From contig JAERTE010000018.1 of NCBI GenBank assembly GCA_016845145.1, positions 124,001-188,000 of the forward strand: a stretch of DNA of 64,000 bases. Direction: 5' to 3'. A program made the translations under genes and the position numbers. Position 1 is the stretch's first letter. The number at the start of each line of letters is the position of its first letter. The DNA is from Rhodospirillaceae bacterium. GTDB lineage: Bacteria; Pseudomonadota; Alphaproteobacteria; Rhodospirillales; Casp-alpha2. The notes beneath the pieces were generated by a model, which saw only the letters and a list, made by a program, of their open reading frames with translations, searched no databases and was not told where the DNA came from. Below are positions 17,740 to 28,384 of the stretch, piece after piece.

Positions 17740-19038
17740 TTACTGGACGATGCGCGGGTCCAGTTGGCCCATCACATTGAGCAGCGTGAATATGGCGATG
17801 GCGACGTCCGTGTCCGCCGAGGCGGCATCCGACGAGGCATTGATGAGCGCCGTTTCACCGGCCAACACGTCAATCAGCGAGCGGTTGCCCAGCTGCCGCT
17901 CACGCCGCGCCAGTTCCAGGAATTCGGCCGCGATGTCGGCTTGATTGTGCAGGTGGCCGGCATTTGTTTGGGCGGTTTGCAGGTTGTCCCAGGCGTTGCG
18001 GGCCTGTTCTTCCGTCAGGTCGCGGGTGTCGCCGAAACGATTGACGGTGGCCACGTGGCCTTGCTGCGAGGCTTTGAGGGTGTTGATGGCGGTAAGGCCT
18101 AGGTTGAAGTCGTAGGTGGCTTCCAGCTTGATCAGGCGCTCTTGCTGCGAGCCGACCGTGCCGCCGTTGTCTTCCTTGATTTTCTGTTCGGCGCTCAGTT
18201 CGAAATTCGGCAAGAACTCATCGACGCGGGTTTTGATCACCGATTCCCGCGCCACCTGCGCACCGGTACGGGCCGCCTTCAGCTGCGGGTTGTTCTTGAT
18301 CGAAAGCTGCAGCGATTCATCAAGCGATTTCGGCAGCAATTCCAGCGGCAGCCTGGGGTCGCTCATTTTCTCGATATCCGCCGGCGGGCTGCCGAAAACG
18401 GCGCGGTACCGGTTGACCGCGGTCTTCAGTGCGCCTTGCGATTGGATCAGCCGCGCCTGCGCGCCAGCCAACTGGGTCTTCGCCTGCAGCACATCGGTGG
18501 AAAAGCCGGAGCCCCGTTGTACGCGGGCATCTTCCAATTCGGCCTGACGCTTGATGTTGTCCACCGACCCCGATGAAAAATTCACCAGCTTATTGGCGCG
18601 CACGACGTTGAGGTAGGCGGTAAGCCCTTCCAGCAGGAGCGCCTGTTTGGCCGATTCCCGATTTTCATGAGACTGCCTGAGCGCCAGTCTTGAGGACCGG
18701 ATAGCGGAGTTCGTCGAGCCGAAATCCCAGACTTTTTGCGTGATTGAGGTCTCGACGTTGCGCGGCACCATGTCGGTGTCGTCGGAGCCCGTGGGCTTGA
18801 CTTGCTTTTCATGGCCGATATTCGCCGTGACCGACAAACTCGGGTACCAATCGCCCCATGTGACTTCAAGCTGCTCGTCCGCCGCCTTGACGTCTGCGTT
18901 GGCAGCGAGCATGCGCTTGTGCGTCTTGACCAGCGTGGTCAAGGCGTCTTGCAGGGATTGAGCCTGCGACAAAGCCGGTGTGGTTACGATGGAGAGCGCC
19001 ATCAACCCGGCAAAAATTTTAGTTAAGCGGACAGTCAT
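17740..19038 (-). CDS. tolC: TolC-family outer-membrane efflux/secretion channel
   Basis: A 432-residue protein. The chosen start (MTVRLTKIFAGL) gives a clean Sec signal peptide ending near ALSQAQS; upstream in-frame codons would place 22 charged residues in front of it. The rest shows the duplicated helical-hairpin pattern of TolC-type channels, with conserved segments such as SITQKVWDFGSTNS and a second half around PLELLPKSLDESLQ, SVIKTRVDEFLPNFELSAEQ. It is the first gene of the minus-strand secretion locus and should form the outer-membrane exit for the ABC-HlyD pair encoded 10 kb downstream. Confidence 0.93.
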   Translation of the reverse strand: MTVRLTKIFAGLMALSIVTTPALSQAQSLQDALTTLVKTHKRMLAANADVKAADEQLEVTWGDWYPSLSVTANIGHEKQVKPTGSDDTDMVPRNVETSITQKVWDFGSTNSAIRSSRLALRQSHENRESAKQALLLEGLTAYLNVVRANKLVNFSSGSVDNIKRQAELEDARVQRGSGFSTDVLQAKTQLAGAQARLIQSQGALKTAVNRYRAVFGSPPADIEKMSDPRLPLELLPKSLDESLQLSIKNNPQLKAARTGAQVARESVIKTRVDEFLPNFELSAEQKIKEDNGGTVGSQQERLIKLEATYDFNLGLTAINTLKASQQGHVATVNRFGDTRDLTEEQARNAWDNLQTAQTNAGHLHNQADIAAEFLELARRERQLGNRSLIDVLAGETALINASSDAASADTDVAIAIFTLLNVMGQLDPRIVQ

Positions 19039-19105
19039 TCCCGATTGCGCTTCTTTTTGCCCCACAAACACCCTTCCAACACGTCGGCCGCCATTGTCGA
19101 CCATC

Positions 19106-19141
19106 GCCGATTATTGCCGACCGGCCGATTATTGCCGACCG
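19106..19141. repeat. Perfect 18-bp direct tandem repeat upstream of tolC
   Basis: The unit GCCGATTATTGCCGACCG occurs twice with no spacer and no mismatch (19106-19123 and 19124-19141). Each unit itself contains the inner repeat GCCGA-ttatt-GCCGA. It sits 68 bases upstream of the tolC start and could be a regulator binding site or a simple slippage product. Confidence 0.9.
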
Positions 19142-19311
19142 GTAGCTATACGTGCTGCCTGATCATAACGAATCGGCAGTTTAAACGATGCCATTCTCGC
19201 TCGCCAGAACAATCTTCGCACCATAACTGGTGGGTTGTGAAGAATTTGTTAGCAGATTTTGGTATCCGGCATATTTAATCATCGCTATTCACGCAATTCA
19301 CTTGTGGATTA

Positions 19312-19328
19312 TTGGCATGGCGTTTGCA
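19312..19328 (+). promoter_or_regulatory. Sigma-54 (RpoN)-type -24/-12 promoter candidate
   Basis: The sequence TTGGCATGGCGTTTGCA matches the consensus YTGGCACG-N4-TTGCW with a single mismatch (T for C after TGGCA). The GG (19314-19315) and GC (19326-19327) have the exact 10-base gap required. A start near 19339 would give a 5' leader of about 42 bases before the ATG at 19381. No enhancer-binding activator is in the window. Confidence 0.55.
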
Positions 19329-19380
19329 GCACTACAAACCGAACCAATCATGTCTACATGACCTGGAACGGAGAAAAACC

Positions 19381-19569
19381 ATGTTGATGCACGAAAATCC
19401 ATACACCTACACGGATGACCTTGCCGTCTTGGATGGCGCGGAAAACATGATCAAAGCGGCTCTTCATCATACTCTTGGCGATGGTTATCGCTGCCTTGAG
19501 ACCGTTGGTGACGATTTGTCCTTGGAAGACGCGCTGTTGGTGGATATGGACGATTTTCTGGCGAGCTGA
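19381..19569 (+). CDS. Small acidic protein of unknown function
   Basis: A 62-residue acidic protein (many Asp/Glu, two Met at the start, one Cys) without signal peptide or membrane segment. The ATG at 19381 follows GGAG (19370-19373) by 7 bases. I do not recognise a family. It is preceded by a good sigma-54-type promoter, is divergent from tolC and convergent with the malic enzyme gene. The promoter and ribosome site are the main reasons to believe it is real. Confidence 0.6.
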   Translation: MLMHENPYTYTDDLAVLDGAENMIKAALHHTLGDGYRCLETVGDDLSLEDALLVDMDDFLAS

Positions 19570-19623
19570 ACCGTGACCACACGGTAGGATTTGCCTAGGC
19601 CGTCACCGCGTGAGTTCTAGGCG

Positions 19624-21915
<2,292 letters not shown>

Positions 21916-22014
21916 GTTGTCACCTTTGTGCCGTATTGTTCGGGGTCAAGTTCAGGTTGAAGTTTTATCTTGTCCGGCGCAACCGGTTTTCCGCGTGCAA
22001 TAGGGACGAATAAC

Positions 22015-22743
22015 ATGGTTGTTACCGAAGTTCCGCGTGTGATCGGCCACCGAGGTGCGGCCGGACATGCACCAGAAAATACACTTGTTTCCATTCAAAA
22101 AGCTTTCGAACTCGGCGTGCGGTGGGTCGAGGTGGATGTCAAACTGTCGAGTGATGGCGTGCCGGTTCTGATGCACGACGATCGCCTCGAGCGCACCACC
22201 AATGGTACAGGGCCGGCGGGTGAGGCCTCGTTGGCGGATTTGGAACGACTGGATGCCGGGCGTTGGTTCGGCGCTGAGTTTGCCGGCGAGCATGTGCCAA
22301 CCTTGGCGGAAGTGGTCGGGTTGCTGGCTGAGTTGGGTATGGGGCTGAACCTGGAATTGAAACCAAGTCCGCGACGCGAGGTTGAAACCGGCCGGGTGGT
22401 CGGCAGTGTATTCCGTGAGCTCTGGGGCCCGGGTTTGCAGCCGCCGGTGATTTCAAGCTTTGTACCGGCCTCTCTGACGGCCTTCGCCGACGAGGCACCG
22501 GAGTTCGAGCGCGCGATGTTGTTCGGGAAGCTGCCGTCCGATTGGCTCGCCCAAGTGCAAGCCGTCGGCGCCCGGGCCGTGCACTGCGGGGTGAAGCACA
22601 TCAAACGCCACGATGTCGCCGAAATCCACGCCCAAGATTTGCCCGTGCGTTGCTATACGGTCAATGACAGCGATACGGCGGCTCGTCTGTTCCATTGGGG
22701 GATAAAGGCCGTGTTTTCCGATTATCCGGAACGTGTGCGGTGA
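22015..22743 (+). CDS. ugpQ: Glycerophosphodiester phosphodiesterase
   Basis: A 242-residue cytosolic GDPD enzyme that releases glycerol-3-phosphate from deacylated phospholipids. The family signature is clear: [15 protein letters not shown] with the two catalytic His residues (HRG and the later [12 protein letters not shown]). There is no signal peptide, so it fits UgpQ and not periplasmic GlpQ. The ATG at 22015 is preceded by AGGGA; upstream in-frame codons overlap the promoter region of maeB. It overlaps the glycerol kinase start by GTGA, so the two are translationally coupled in glycerol/glycerophosphodiester use. Confidence 0.93.
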   Translation: MVVTEVPRVIGHRGAAGHAPENTLVSIQKAFELGVRWVEVDVKLSSDGVPVLMHDDRLERTTNGTGPAGEASLADLERLDAGRWFGAEFAGEHVPTLAEVVGLLAELGMGLNLELKPSPRREVETGRVVGSVFRELWGPGLQPPVISSFVPASLTAFADEAPEFERAMLFGKLPSDWLAQVQAVGARAVHCGVKHIKRHDVAEIHAQDLPVRCYTVNDSDTAARLFHWGIKAVFSDYPERVR

Positions 22744-24218
22744 GCGCTGGCGCAGGCATTCTCGCGATCGACCAGGGCACGACTTCGACCCGTGCCATGG
22801 TGTTCGATGACATGGGCCGGGTGCAGGCTCAGGCGCAACGGGAATTGCCGCAGATCTATCCGAAGGATGGTTGGGTCGAGCACGACCCGGAGGAAATTTG
22901 GCGCGCGACCTTAGCCGTTTGCAGCACGGCAATGGAGCAGGTCGGAGCAAAATCCATCGCAGCGATCGGCATTACCAACCAGCGCGAAACCACAGTCATC
23001 TGGGATCGCGAGACCGGTGCGCCGATCTACAACGCCATTGTCTGGCAAGATCGGCGCACGGCTGATTTTTGCCGCGCCATTCGCGAGCGCGATTTGGAAC
23101 CAGAGATCATGGCGCGCACAGGGCTTGTGGTTGATCCATATTTCTCGGCCAGCAAGATCAGTTGGGTGCTTGATAACGTGCCCGGCGCGCGCGCCGGAGC
23201 AAACGCCGGACGATTGGCGTTTGGCACGATTGATAGTTATTTGCTGTGGCGGCTGAGCGGTGGAACGGTCCATGCCACGGATGCCACCAATGCGGCGCGC
23301 ACGCAGTTGTTTGATATTCATGCTCAGGACTGGGACGATACCCTGTTGGATATCTTTCAGGTGCCGCGCGCCATTCTTCCCCAAGTGCGTGATTGCGCTA
23401 GTGAGTTCGCGACTTGTGACCCGGCGCTTTTGGGCCGCGCGATACCGATCACCGGGGTTGCCGGTGACCAGCATGCCGCGCTTATCGGTCAGGCTTGCCT
23501 GAGGCCCGGCATGGTCAAAAGCACCTATGGAACCGGGTGTTTCACTATGTTGAATACGGGGGTTAAGGCTGTGCCGTCCGACAACCGTCTCCTGACCACC
23601 GTCGCTTACCGCCTGAACGGTGAGGTCACCTATGCATTGGAAGGCAGTATCTTCATTGCCGGCGCCGCTATTCAGTGGTTGCGTGACGGCTTAGGGCTTA
23701 TCGACCAATCTCCGCAATCGGAAGATCACGCCCGTGCCATTGCCGATACGGACGGCGTCTATTTGGTGCCGGCGTTCACGGGGCTCGGCGCGCCATATTG
23801 GGATGCCGATGCGCGCGGCGCTATTGTCGGGTTGTCGCGTGACTCAGGCGTATCCCATATCATCCGCGCCGCATTGGAGGCAGTTTGTTTTCAGACACGC
23901 GATCTGTTTCAGGCGAAAGCCGCCGATGGAGTCGCTCTGAATACCGTGCGTGTCGATGGCGGGATGGCGGTTAATGACTGGCTGATGCAGTTCCTGGCCG
24001 ACGTTTTGGATTTGCAGGTGGAGCGGCCGGCTATGACGGAGACGACGGTCTTGGGAGCGGCCAACTTGGCGGCTTTGGGCGCGGGCGTTTATTCCTCGCT
24101 CGATGAAATCGCCGCACATTGGCAATCCGACCGTGTCTTCAAGCCGGCCATGGAGACAGATGAGCGTGACCGCCTCTATGCCGGGTGGCAAAAAGCGGTC
24201 GAAAGAGTTCGAGTTTAG
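22740..24218 (+). CDS. glpK: Glycerol kinase
   Basis: A 492-residue FGGY-family kinase that phosphorylates glycerol to sn-glycerol-3-phosphate. The N-terminal phosphate-binding motif ([15 protein letters not shown]) and the glycerol-binding [11 protein letters not shown] and TNQRETT segments are plain, as are the C-terminal [11 protein letters not shown] and [14 protein letters not shown]. The start is a GTG that overlaps the stop of ugpQ (GTGA), and the resulting length fits the family. It is convergent with greB, 7 bases away. Confidence 0.96.
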   Translation: MSAGAGILAIDQGTTSTRAMVFDDMGRVQAQAQRELPQIYPKDGWVEHDPEEIWRATLAVCSTAMEQVGAKSIAAIGITNQRETTVIWDRETGAPIYNAIVWQDRRTADFCRAIRERDLEPEIMARTGLVVDPYFSASKISWVLDNVPGARAGANAGRLAFGTIDSYLLWRLSGGTVHATDATNAARTQLFDIHAQDWDDTLLDIFQVPRAILPQVRDCASEFATCDPALLGRAIPITGVAGDQHAALIGQACLRPGMVKSTYGTGCFTMLNTGVKAVPSDNRLLTTVAYRLNGEVTYALEGSIFIAGAAIQWLRDGLGLIDQSPQSEDHARAIADTDGVYLVPAFTGLGAPYWDADARGAIVGLSRDSGVSHIIRAALEAVCFQTRDLFQAKAADGVALNTVRVDGGMAVNDWLMQFLADVLDLQVERPAMTETTVLGAANLAALGAGVYSSLDEIAAHWQSDRVFKPAMETDERDRLYAGWQKAVERVRV

Positions 24219-24225
24219 CGCCGTA

Positions 24226-24771
24226 TCAGTCGTAGGATATTTTTACGACTTCGATTTCTTCGGGACCGTTTGGTGTGCGGATGGTCACGACATCGCCTTC
24301 CCAGGCTTTCATGAGCGCGCGCGCGATCGGTGACACCCAACTGACTTCGCCGATGTCAAACCGGGCCTCGTCGACGCCGACGATGCGTACGGTCCGCTCT
24401 TCGTCGCTTTCGTTGGCATAGATGACAGTGGCGCCGAAAAAAACCTGGTCGCGGTTTTTCTGCAGCGATTGATCTACGACCTCGGCGACTTCCAGCCGCT
24501 TCATTAAGAACCGCATCCGGCGATCAATCTCGCGCAGCCGTTTTTTGCCATAGATGTAGTCGCCGTTTTCAGAGCGGTCGCCGTTGCCCGCTGCCCAAGA
24601 CACTGTTTCGACCACTTTCGGGCGTTCAACGCTTCGCAGGTGTTTGAGCTCCGCGTGCATCCGCGCCAAGCCTGCGGGAGTGATGTAGTTTTTGAAACCC
24701 GCCGGCAGACTGTCGGCCTCCTCAATGTCGAGGTCTTCGGGTTCGGACTCTTTGGTGAAGGCTTTGTTCAT
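24226..24771 (-). CDS. greB: Transcript cleavage/elongation factor GreB
   Basis: A 181-residue Gre factor that enters the secondary channel of RNA polymerase and stimulates cleavage of backtracked RNA. It has the coiled-coil N-terminal finger with the acidic tip (NGDRSENGDYIYGKKRLREID, where the D and E near the tip are the Mg-binding pair) and an FKBP-like C-terminal domain (VSWVSPIARALMKAWEGDVV). The extra N-terminal 30 residues are acidic. The start MNKAFTKE gives the usual length; an earlier in-frame codon at 24789 is less likely. Confidence 0.95.
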   Translation of the reverse strand: MNKAFTKESEPEDLDIEEADSLPAGFKNYITPAGLARMHAELKHLRSVERPKVVETVSWAAGNGDRSENGDYIYGKKRLREIDRRMRFLMKRLEVAEVVDQSLQKNRDQVFFGATVIYANESDEERTVRIVGVDEARFDIGEVSWVSPIARALMKAWEGDVVTIRTPNGPEEIEVVKISYD

Positions 24772-24867
24772 TGCCGAACGATAGCGCAAACTCGGATTTC
24801 TGGCGAGGGCTGAACGGGTAAGTCAAAGAAGCTGCAAATAGTGGAAAGATGCCTTAAGTTCACAGCC

Positions 24868-25416
24868 ATGAGTGTTGGCTTTGAACATCTGCCTTTTGAC
24901 TTCGGGCCTTGTCCTGACTTGGCTGCGGCATGGAAAACCTGGAATGGTTGGGGTGCGGGAGATCCTGCACCGGCTTGGACGGATGTCGACCTTGCAATGC
25001 TGCCGCCCGCATTATTGCCGTTCACGACGGTCGTGGACGTTGAGGAGGGTGGGCGCTATCGCTATCGGTTCTGGGGGACCGGCTTGGTCGGAATCTATGA
25101 CGCCGATATCACGGGGAGGGAAATGTCGGAGGTTGCCGGAGAAGGATTTTTGAAAGTTACAACGGCGCAGTTGGATGAGGTTGTGTCCGAAGCCAAACCA
25201 AATTTGTTCCGGACCCAGATTGAGAAAAAGTCCGGCGCGCGGCTCACCAAATATAATTTGCGTATGCCGATCATGGACGAGCCAGGCCGCGTGACCAAAG
25301 TGATTTCGGTGTCGACGTTGGACCGTGTTGCGCTGCCGGATTATGAAAATGTCGGCGATGTTTGGGAAGCTGCGAAGCTGACCCCGCCGGTGAATTCCGG
25401 TTTTGACGACGCATGA
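24868..25416 (+). CDS. PAS-like domain protein upstream of the glutamate mutase cluster
   Basis: A 182-residue soluble protein with a single PAS-like core: a helical N-terminus, then strands around RYRYRFWGTGLVGIYDADITG, a helix, and later strands ending in KVISVSTLDRV. This resembles single-domain PAS proteins common in Rhodospirillales. It has no output domain. An in-frame GTG at 24841 is an alternative start; neither has a strong ribosome site. Its stop overlaps the ATG of the enolase-family gene (ATGA), so it belongs to that operon and might be its sensor or a small-molecule-binding accessory. That role is inference. Confidence 0.7.
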   Translation: MSVGFEHLPFDFGPCPDLAAAWKTWNGWGAGDPAPAWTDVDLAMLPPALLPFTTVVDVEEGGRYRYRFWGTGLVGIYDADITGREMSEVAGEGFLKVTTAQLDEVVSEAKPNLFRTQIEKKSGARLTKYNLRMPIMDEPGRVTKVISVSTLDRVALPDYENVGDVWEAAKLTPPVNSGFDDA

Positions 25417-26522
25417 CCGCAGACCCATTTATCGACCATATCACGTTGTACCGTGTGCGGGTTCCGCTAACGGCGCCGTACAAGCTGGCGTTTGGGCTGG
25501 TCGAGGCATTCGACATGGTGCTAGCCGAAGTTGCATTGGCGAACGGCGCGACGGGATGGGGCGAAGCGACCGTGTTGACCGGTTACACGGAAGAGACCAT
25601 CGCCCAGGCCTGGGTCAGGGCGACCGATATTGCTGAGAGATTGATCGGACGGAATCTTGGCGAGGCTAAATTTTCTGCCATGGATAGCCACGCCGAAGCG
25701 CCATTTACGACGACGGCATTTGTGAGCGCACTCGAAATGGCGTCCGGCCACCCTTTGTTGACGGCCCCAAACGAGCGGCGAATGCCCTTATTGGCGATCA
25801 TCAATGCGACCGACACCGGGGAGTTGGTCGACGAAATCGGCGCCCGTATTGCGGACGGGTTCGGGACGCTGAAGGTCAAGGTGGGGTTCGACCTTGCAGC
25901 GGACATGAAACGGTTGAGCTTTATCCAGGATCTCACGGCGGAACGCGTGGCGCTCAGAGTTGATGCCAACCAAGGATTTAGTCGGGCTGACGGGGTGGCG
26001 TTTGTCGGCGGTATCGATCCAGCCGGAATTGAATTGGTGGAACAGCCCTGCGCCGCGGAAGATTGGGAGGCCGCGGTGGTCATAGCCGAGGTGGCGCGCG
26101 GAAACGGAGTGGCCTTTATGCTCGACGAATCGATCTACAATTTGGATGATGTGGACCGTGCCGCTGATCTCGATTGCGCCGACGTTATCAAGTTGAAGTT
26201 GATGAAAGCCGGCGGGCTTGATGCTTTGGCATCCGGACTTCGCCATATTCAATCACGCGGTATGCGGCCTGTATTGGGGAACGGCGTCGCCGGTGACGTC
26301 GGGTGCTGGATGGAAGCTTGCGTGGGTGCGGAGATATTAGACAATGCGGGTGAGATGAACGGGTTTTTGAAACCGATCCATCGGTTGTTTGAGGTGCCCA
26401 TGCACCTGGACAGTGGTGAGTTGGTGATGGAAGCTGGTGGCGAGGTAGTGGCCGATCGCGAGGCCATTGCCGCCTATACTCTGGAGGCGCGGGAATACAC
26501 GCAGCATGGATGTAACCGATAA
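25413..26522 (+). CDS. Enolase-superfamily enzyme, muconate-lactonizing/dipeptide-epimerase subgroup
   Basis: A 369-residue enzyme with the capping domain (about 1-125) and barrel of the MLE subgroup. The catalytic set is present: K154-x-K156 (KVKVG), metal ligands D184 (DANQ), E210 (ELVEQP) and D238 (DES), and K260/K262 (KLKLMK). Such enzymes abstract a proton next to a carboxylate and racemise, cycloisomerise or eliminate. It is not the usual methylaspartate ammonia-lyase in sequence, although that enzyme belongs to the same superfamily. It overlaps the PAS gene and glmS, so it very likely acts on a substrate or product of glutamate mutase. Alternatives are amino-acid or dipeptide epimerisation. 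Confidence 0.88.
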   Translation: MTADPFIDHITLYRVRVPLTAPYKLAFGLVEAFDMVLAEVALANGATGWGEATVLTGYTEETIAQAWVRATDIAERLIGRNLGEAKFSAMDSHAEAPFTTTAFVSALEMASGHPLLTAPNERRMPLLAIINATDTGELVDEIGARIADGFGTLKVKVGFDLAADMKRLSFIQDLTAERVALRVDANQGFSRADGVAFVGGIDPAGIELVEQPCAAEDWEAAVVIAEVARGNGVAFMLDESIYNLDDVDRAADLDCADVIKLKLMKAGGLDALASGLRHIQSRGMRPVLGNGVAGDVGCWMEACVGAEILDNAGEMNGFLKPIHRLFEVPMHLDSGELVMEAGGEVVADREAIAAYTLEAREYTQHGCNR

Positions 26523-26949
26523 AGGCACTTTGGTCACCGGAGTCATCGGGTCCGATACTCATATTGTCGGCAATCGAATTCTCAGTCGCGCCTTGGAAGA
26601 AGCCGGTTTTATGGTCGTGGCGCTGGGTGCATTAACGCCGGCGAGCGAATTCGTCGATGCGGCAATCGAAACCGCCGCCGACGCCATTCTGGTGTCATCG
26701 CTGTACGGCCAGGGAGAGTTGGATTGCCGAGGATTTCGTGATCTCTGCACGGAAGCGGGCTTGGACGGTATCTTGCTGTATGCCGGCGGCTATTTGGTGG
26801 TCGGCGATCAACCTTGGGAAAGTGTCGAGCAGCGCTTTATCGGTATGGGGTTTGATCGCGTATTTCCGCCCGGCACCCGCCCGGGTGACGTGACAGGTCC
26901 GTTGGCGGAAGACATCCGGGCCAAGCGCGCGCAGTCGCCGAAAGGTTGA
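26506..26949 (+). CDS. glmS: Glutamate (methylaspartate) mutase S subunit, B12-binding
   Basis: A 147-residue Rossmann-like cobalamin-binding protein. The base-off/His-on motif D-x-H-x-x-G is D17-T-H19-I-V-G22, and later GQGELDCRGF and GGYLVVGDQ match the small subunit of glutamate mutase. With GlmE it interconverts L-glutamate and (2S,3S)-3-methylaspartate. The ATG at 26506 lies inside the end of the enolase-family gene, and glmL follows after 4 bases. This is the mutase subunit, not glucosamine-6-phosphate synthase, which shares the symbol. Confidence 0.94.
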   Translation: MDVTDKGTLVTGVIGSDTHIVGNRILSRALEEAGFMVVALGALTPASEFVDAAIETAADAILVSSLYGQGELDCRGFRDLCTEAGLDGILLYAGGYLVVGDQPWESVEQRFIGMGFDRVFPPGTRPGDVTGPLAEDIRAKRAQSPKG

Positions 26950-26953
26950 CGGC

Positions 26954-28384
26954 ATGCCGCATGCGTTGCTCATCGATTTCGGCTCAACGTACACGAAATT
27001 ACGCGCCGTCGATTTGAACGGCGCTACGGTAATCGGTACCGCGCAAGGGCCGTCGACGGTCACCACTGACGTCACGCAAGGCTTAGACGCGGCGTTGGCT
27101 GAATTGGATGCCGCCATGGGCGGGCTGCCGAAATTTGATCATCGGCTGGCATCCAGCAGCGCGGCCGGCGGTCTGCGTATGGTGACCGTCGGGTTGGTGC
27201 CTGAGTTGACCGCCAAGGCGGCGCGTATGGCGGCACTTGGCGCGGGCGCGAAGTTGACGGGAACCTACGCGTTCGAGCTGACGGGAAGTGACGTGACCGC
27301 CATTGTTGCGGATGCGCCGGACATGGTGTTGCTCTCAGGAGGCACAGACGGCGGGAACCGCAAGGTGATCGAGCACAATGCCGATATGCTGGCCGGGAGT
27401 TCGCTTTCCTGTCCGATTGTCATCGCCGGCAATCGGTCGGCGACCGAGTCGGTTTATGAGATGTTGGTTGGCGCCGGCAAATCGGCGATTGCCACTGAGA
27501 ATGTCATGCCCAGGCATTTGGAACTCAATATCGAGCCTGCGCGCGAAGCGATCCGGCAGGTGTTCATCAATCATATCGTTCATGCCAAAGGCATCGACAA
27601 GGCGCGCGAACAGCTTGATGCGGTGATGATGCCTACTCCGGCGGCCGTGCTGAAAGGCGCCACGTTCCTGGCTGACGGATACGGCATCGAACCCGGATTG
27701 GGACCATTGCTGGTTGTCGATATCGGCGGTGCCACCACTGATGTGCATTCCGCGTGTGATGGCGCACCCAGTGAAAGCGGCGTGGTTTACCATGGCCTGC
27801 CGGAACCCTATGCCAAACGTACGGTGGAGGGCGATCTGGGCATGCGTCACACGGCGCGCCATGTCGTTGAAACGATCGGCGCGGATGCGTTTGCCGCCGA
27901 TGCCAAGCTCGATGCACAAATGCTGGAGGCATTGTTGGCACGAACGGATGCCGATGTGGAATGGTTGCCGGCGAGGGATCACGAGCACGCGTTCGATCTT
28001 GCGCTCGCTCGCGCCGCGACACGGCTTTCCGTGGTTCGACACGCCGGTACGTTGGAAACCGTATACACCGCGACGGGGCCCGTCACCATGCAACGCGGAA
28101 AGGATTTATCGACGATTGGATTGGTAATCGGTACGGGAGGGGTGTTGGTACACGCCGCTGACCCTCGAGAAGTCTTAGCCGGATCGCTTGCCCGTGCAGA
28201 TGCTCCGCTTGCCTTGTGTCCCAAGGAACCAAGATTGATGATAGATGCCGATTACGGCCTTTTTGCTTGCGGCCTGTTGGCGGACGTGGCGCCTGAAGCG
28301 GCGCTGGCACTCGGCCGTCAAAGTGTAAGTGAACTGCCGAAACCTGAGGGAAATGCTGGCCATGGTGCAAACGCCTCTCGCTGA
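26954..28384 (+). CDS. glmL: GlmL/MutL family ATPase, glutamate mutase accessory protein
   Basis: A 476-residue ASKHA-fold protein with the actin-like phosphate motifs LLIDFGSTYTK at the N-terminus and LVVDIGGATTDVHS near 255. GlmL/MutL proteins are encoded between the S and E subunit genes of glutamate mutase and are thought to reactivate the enzyme by exchanging damaged cobalamin. The gene order glmS-glmL-glmE is the classical one. Its 3' end overlaps glmE by about 23 bases. Confidence 0.93.
   Translation: MPHALLIDFGSTYTKLRAVDLNGATVIGTAQGPSTVTTDVTQGLDAALAELDAAMGGLPKFDHRLASSSAAGGLRMVTVGLVPELTAKAARMAALGAGAKLTGTYAFELTGSDVTAIVADAPDMVLLSGGTDGGNRKVIEHNADMLAGSSLSCPIVIAGNRSATESVYEMLVGAGKSAIATENVMPRHLELNIEPAREAIRQVFINHIVHAKGIDKAREQLDAVMMPTPAAVLKGATFLADGYGIEPGLGPLLVVDIGGATTDVHSACDGAPSESGVVYHGLPEPYAKRTVEGDLGMRHTARHVVETIGADAFAADAKLDAQMLEALLARTDADVEWLPARDHEHAFDLALARAATRLSVVRHAGTLETVYTATGPVTMQRGKDLSTIGLVIGTGGVLVHAADPREVLAGSLARADAPLALCPKEPRLMIDADYGLFACGLLADVAPEAALALGRQSVSELPKPEGNAGHGANASR

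Larger units (their letters stand above)
19039..19380. other. Intergenic region between tolC and the small acidic protein
   Basis: These 342 bases separate divergent genes. They contain a perfect 18-bp tandem duplication (19106-19141), an AT-rich segment (19230-19310) and a sigma-54-like promoter reading toward the small gene (19312-19328). No other gene is visible. Confidence 0.6.

Noticed and set aside
25413..26522. Naming the enolase-superfamily gene as methylaspartate ammonia-lyase because of its neighbours.
   Set aside because: The sequence has the KxK/K pattern and length of the MLE/dipeptide-epimerase group; the link to methylaspartate is only context.
26506..26949. Possible confusion of glmS with glucosamine-6-phosphate synthase.
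   Set aside because: The protein is a small B12-binding subunit with D-x-H-x-x-G and has no amidotransferase or isomerase domain.
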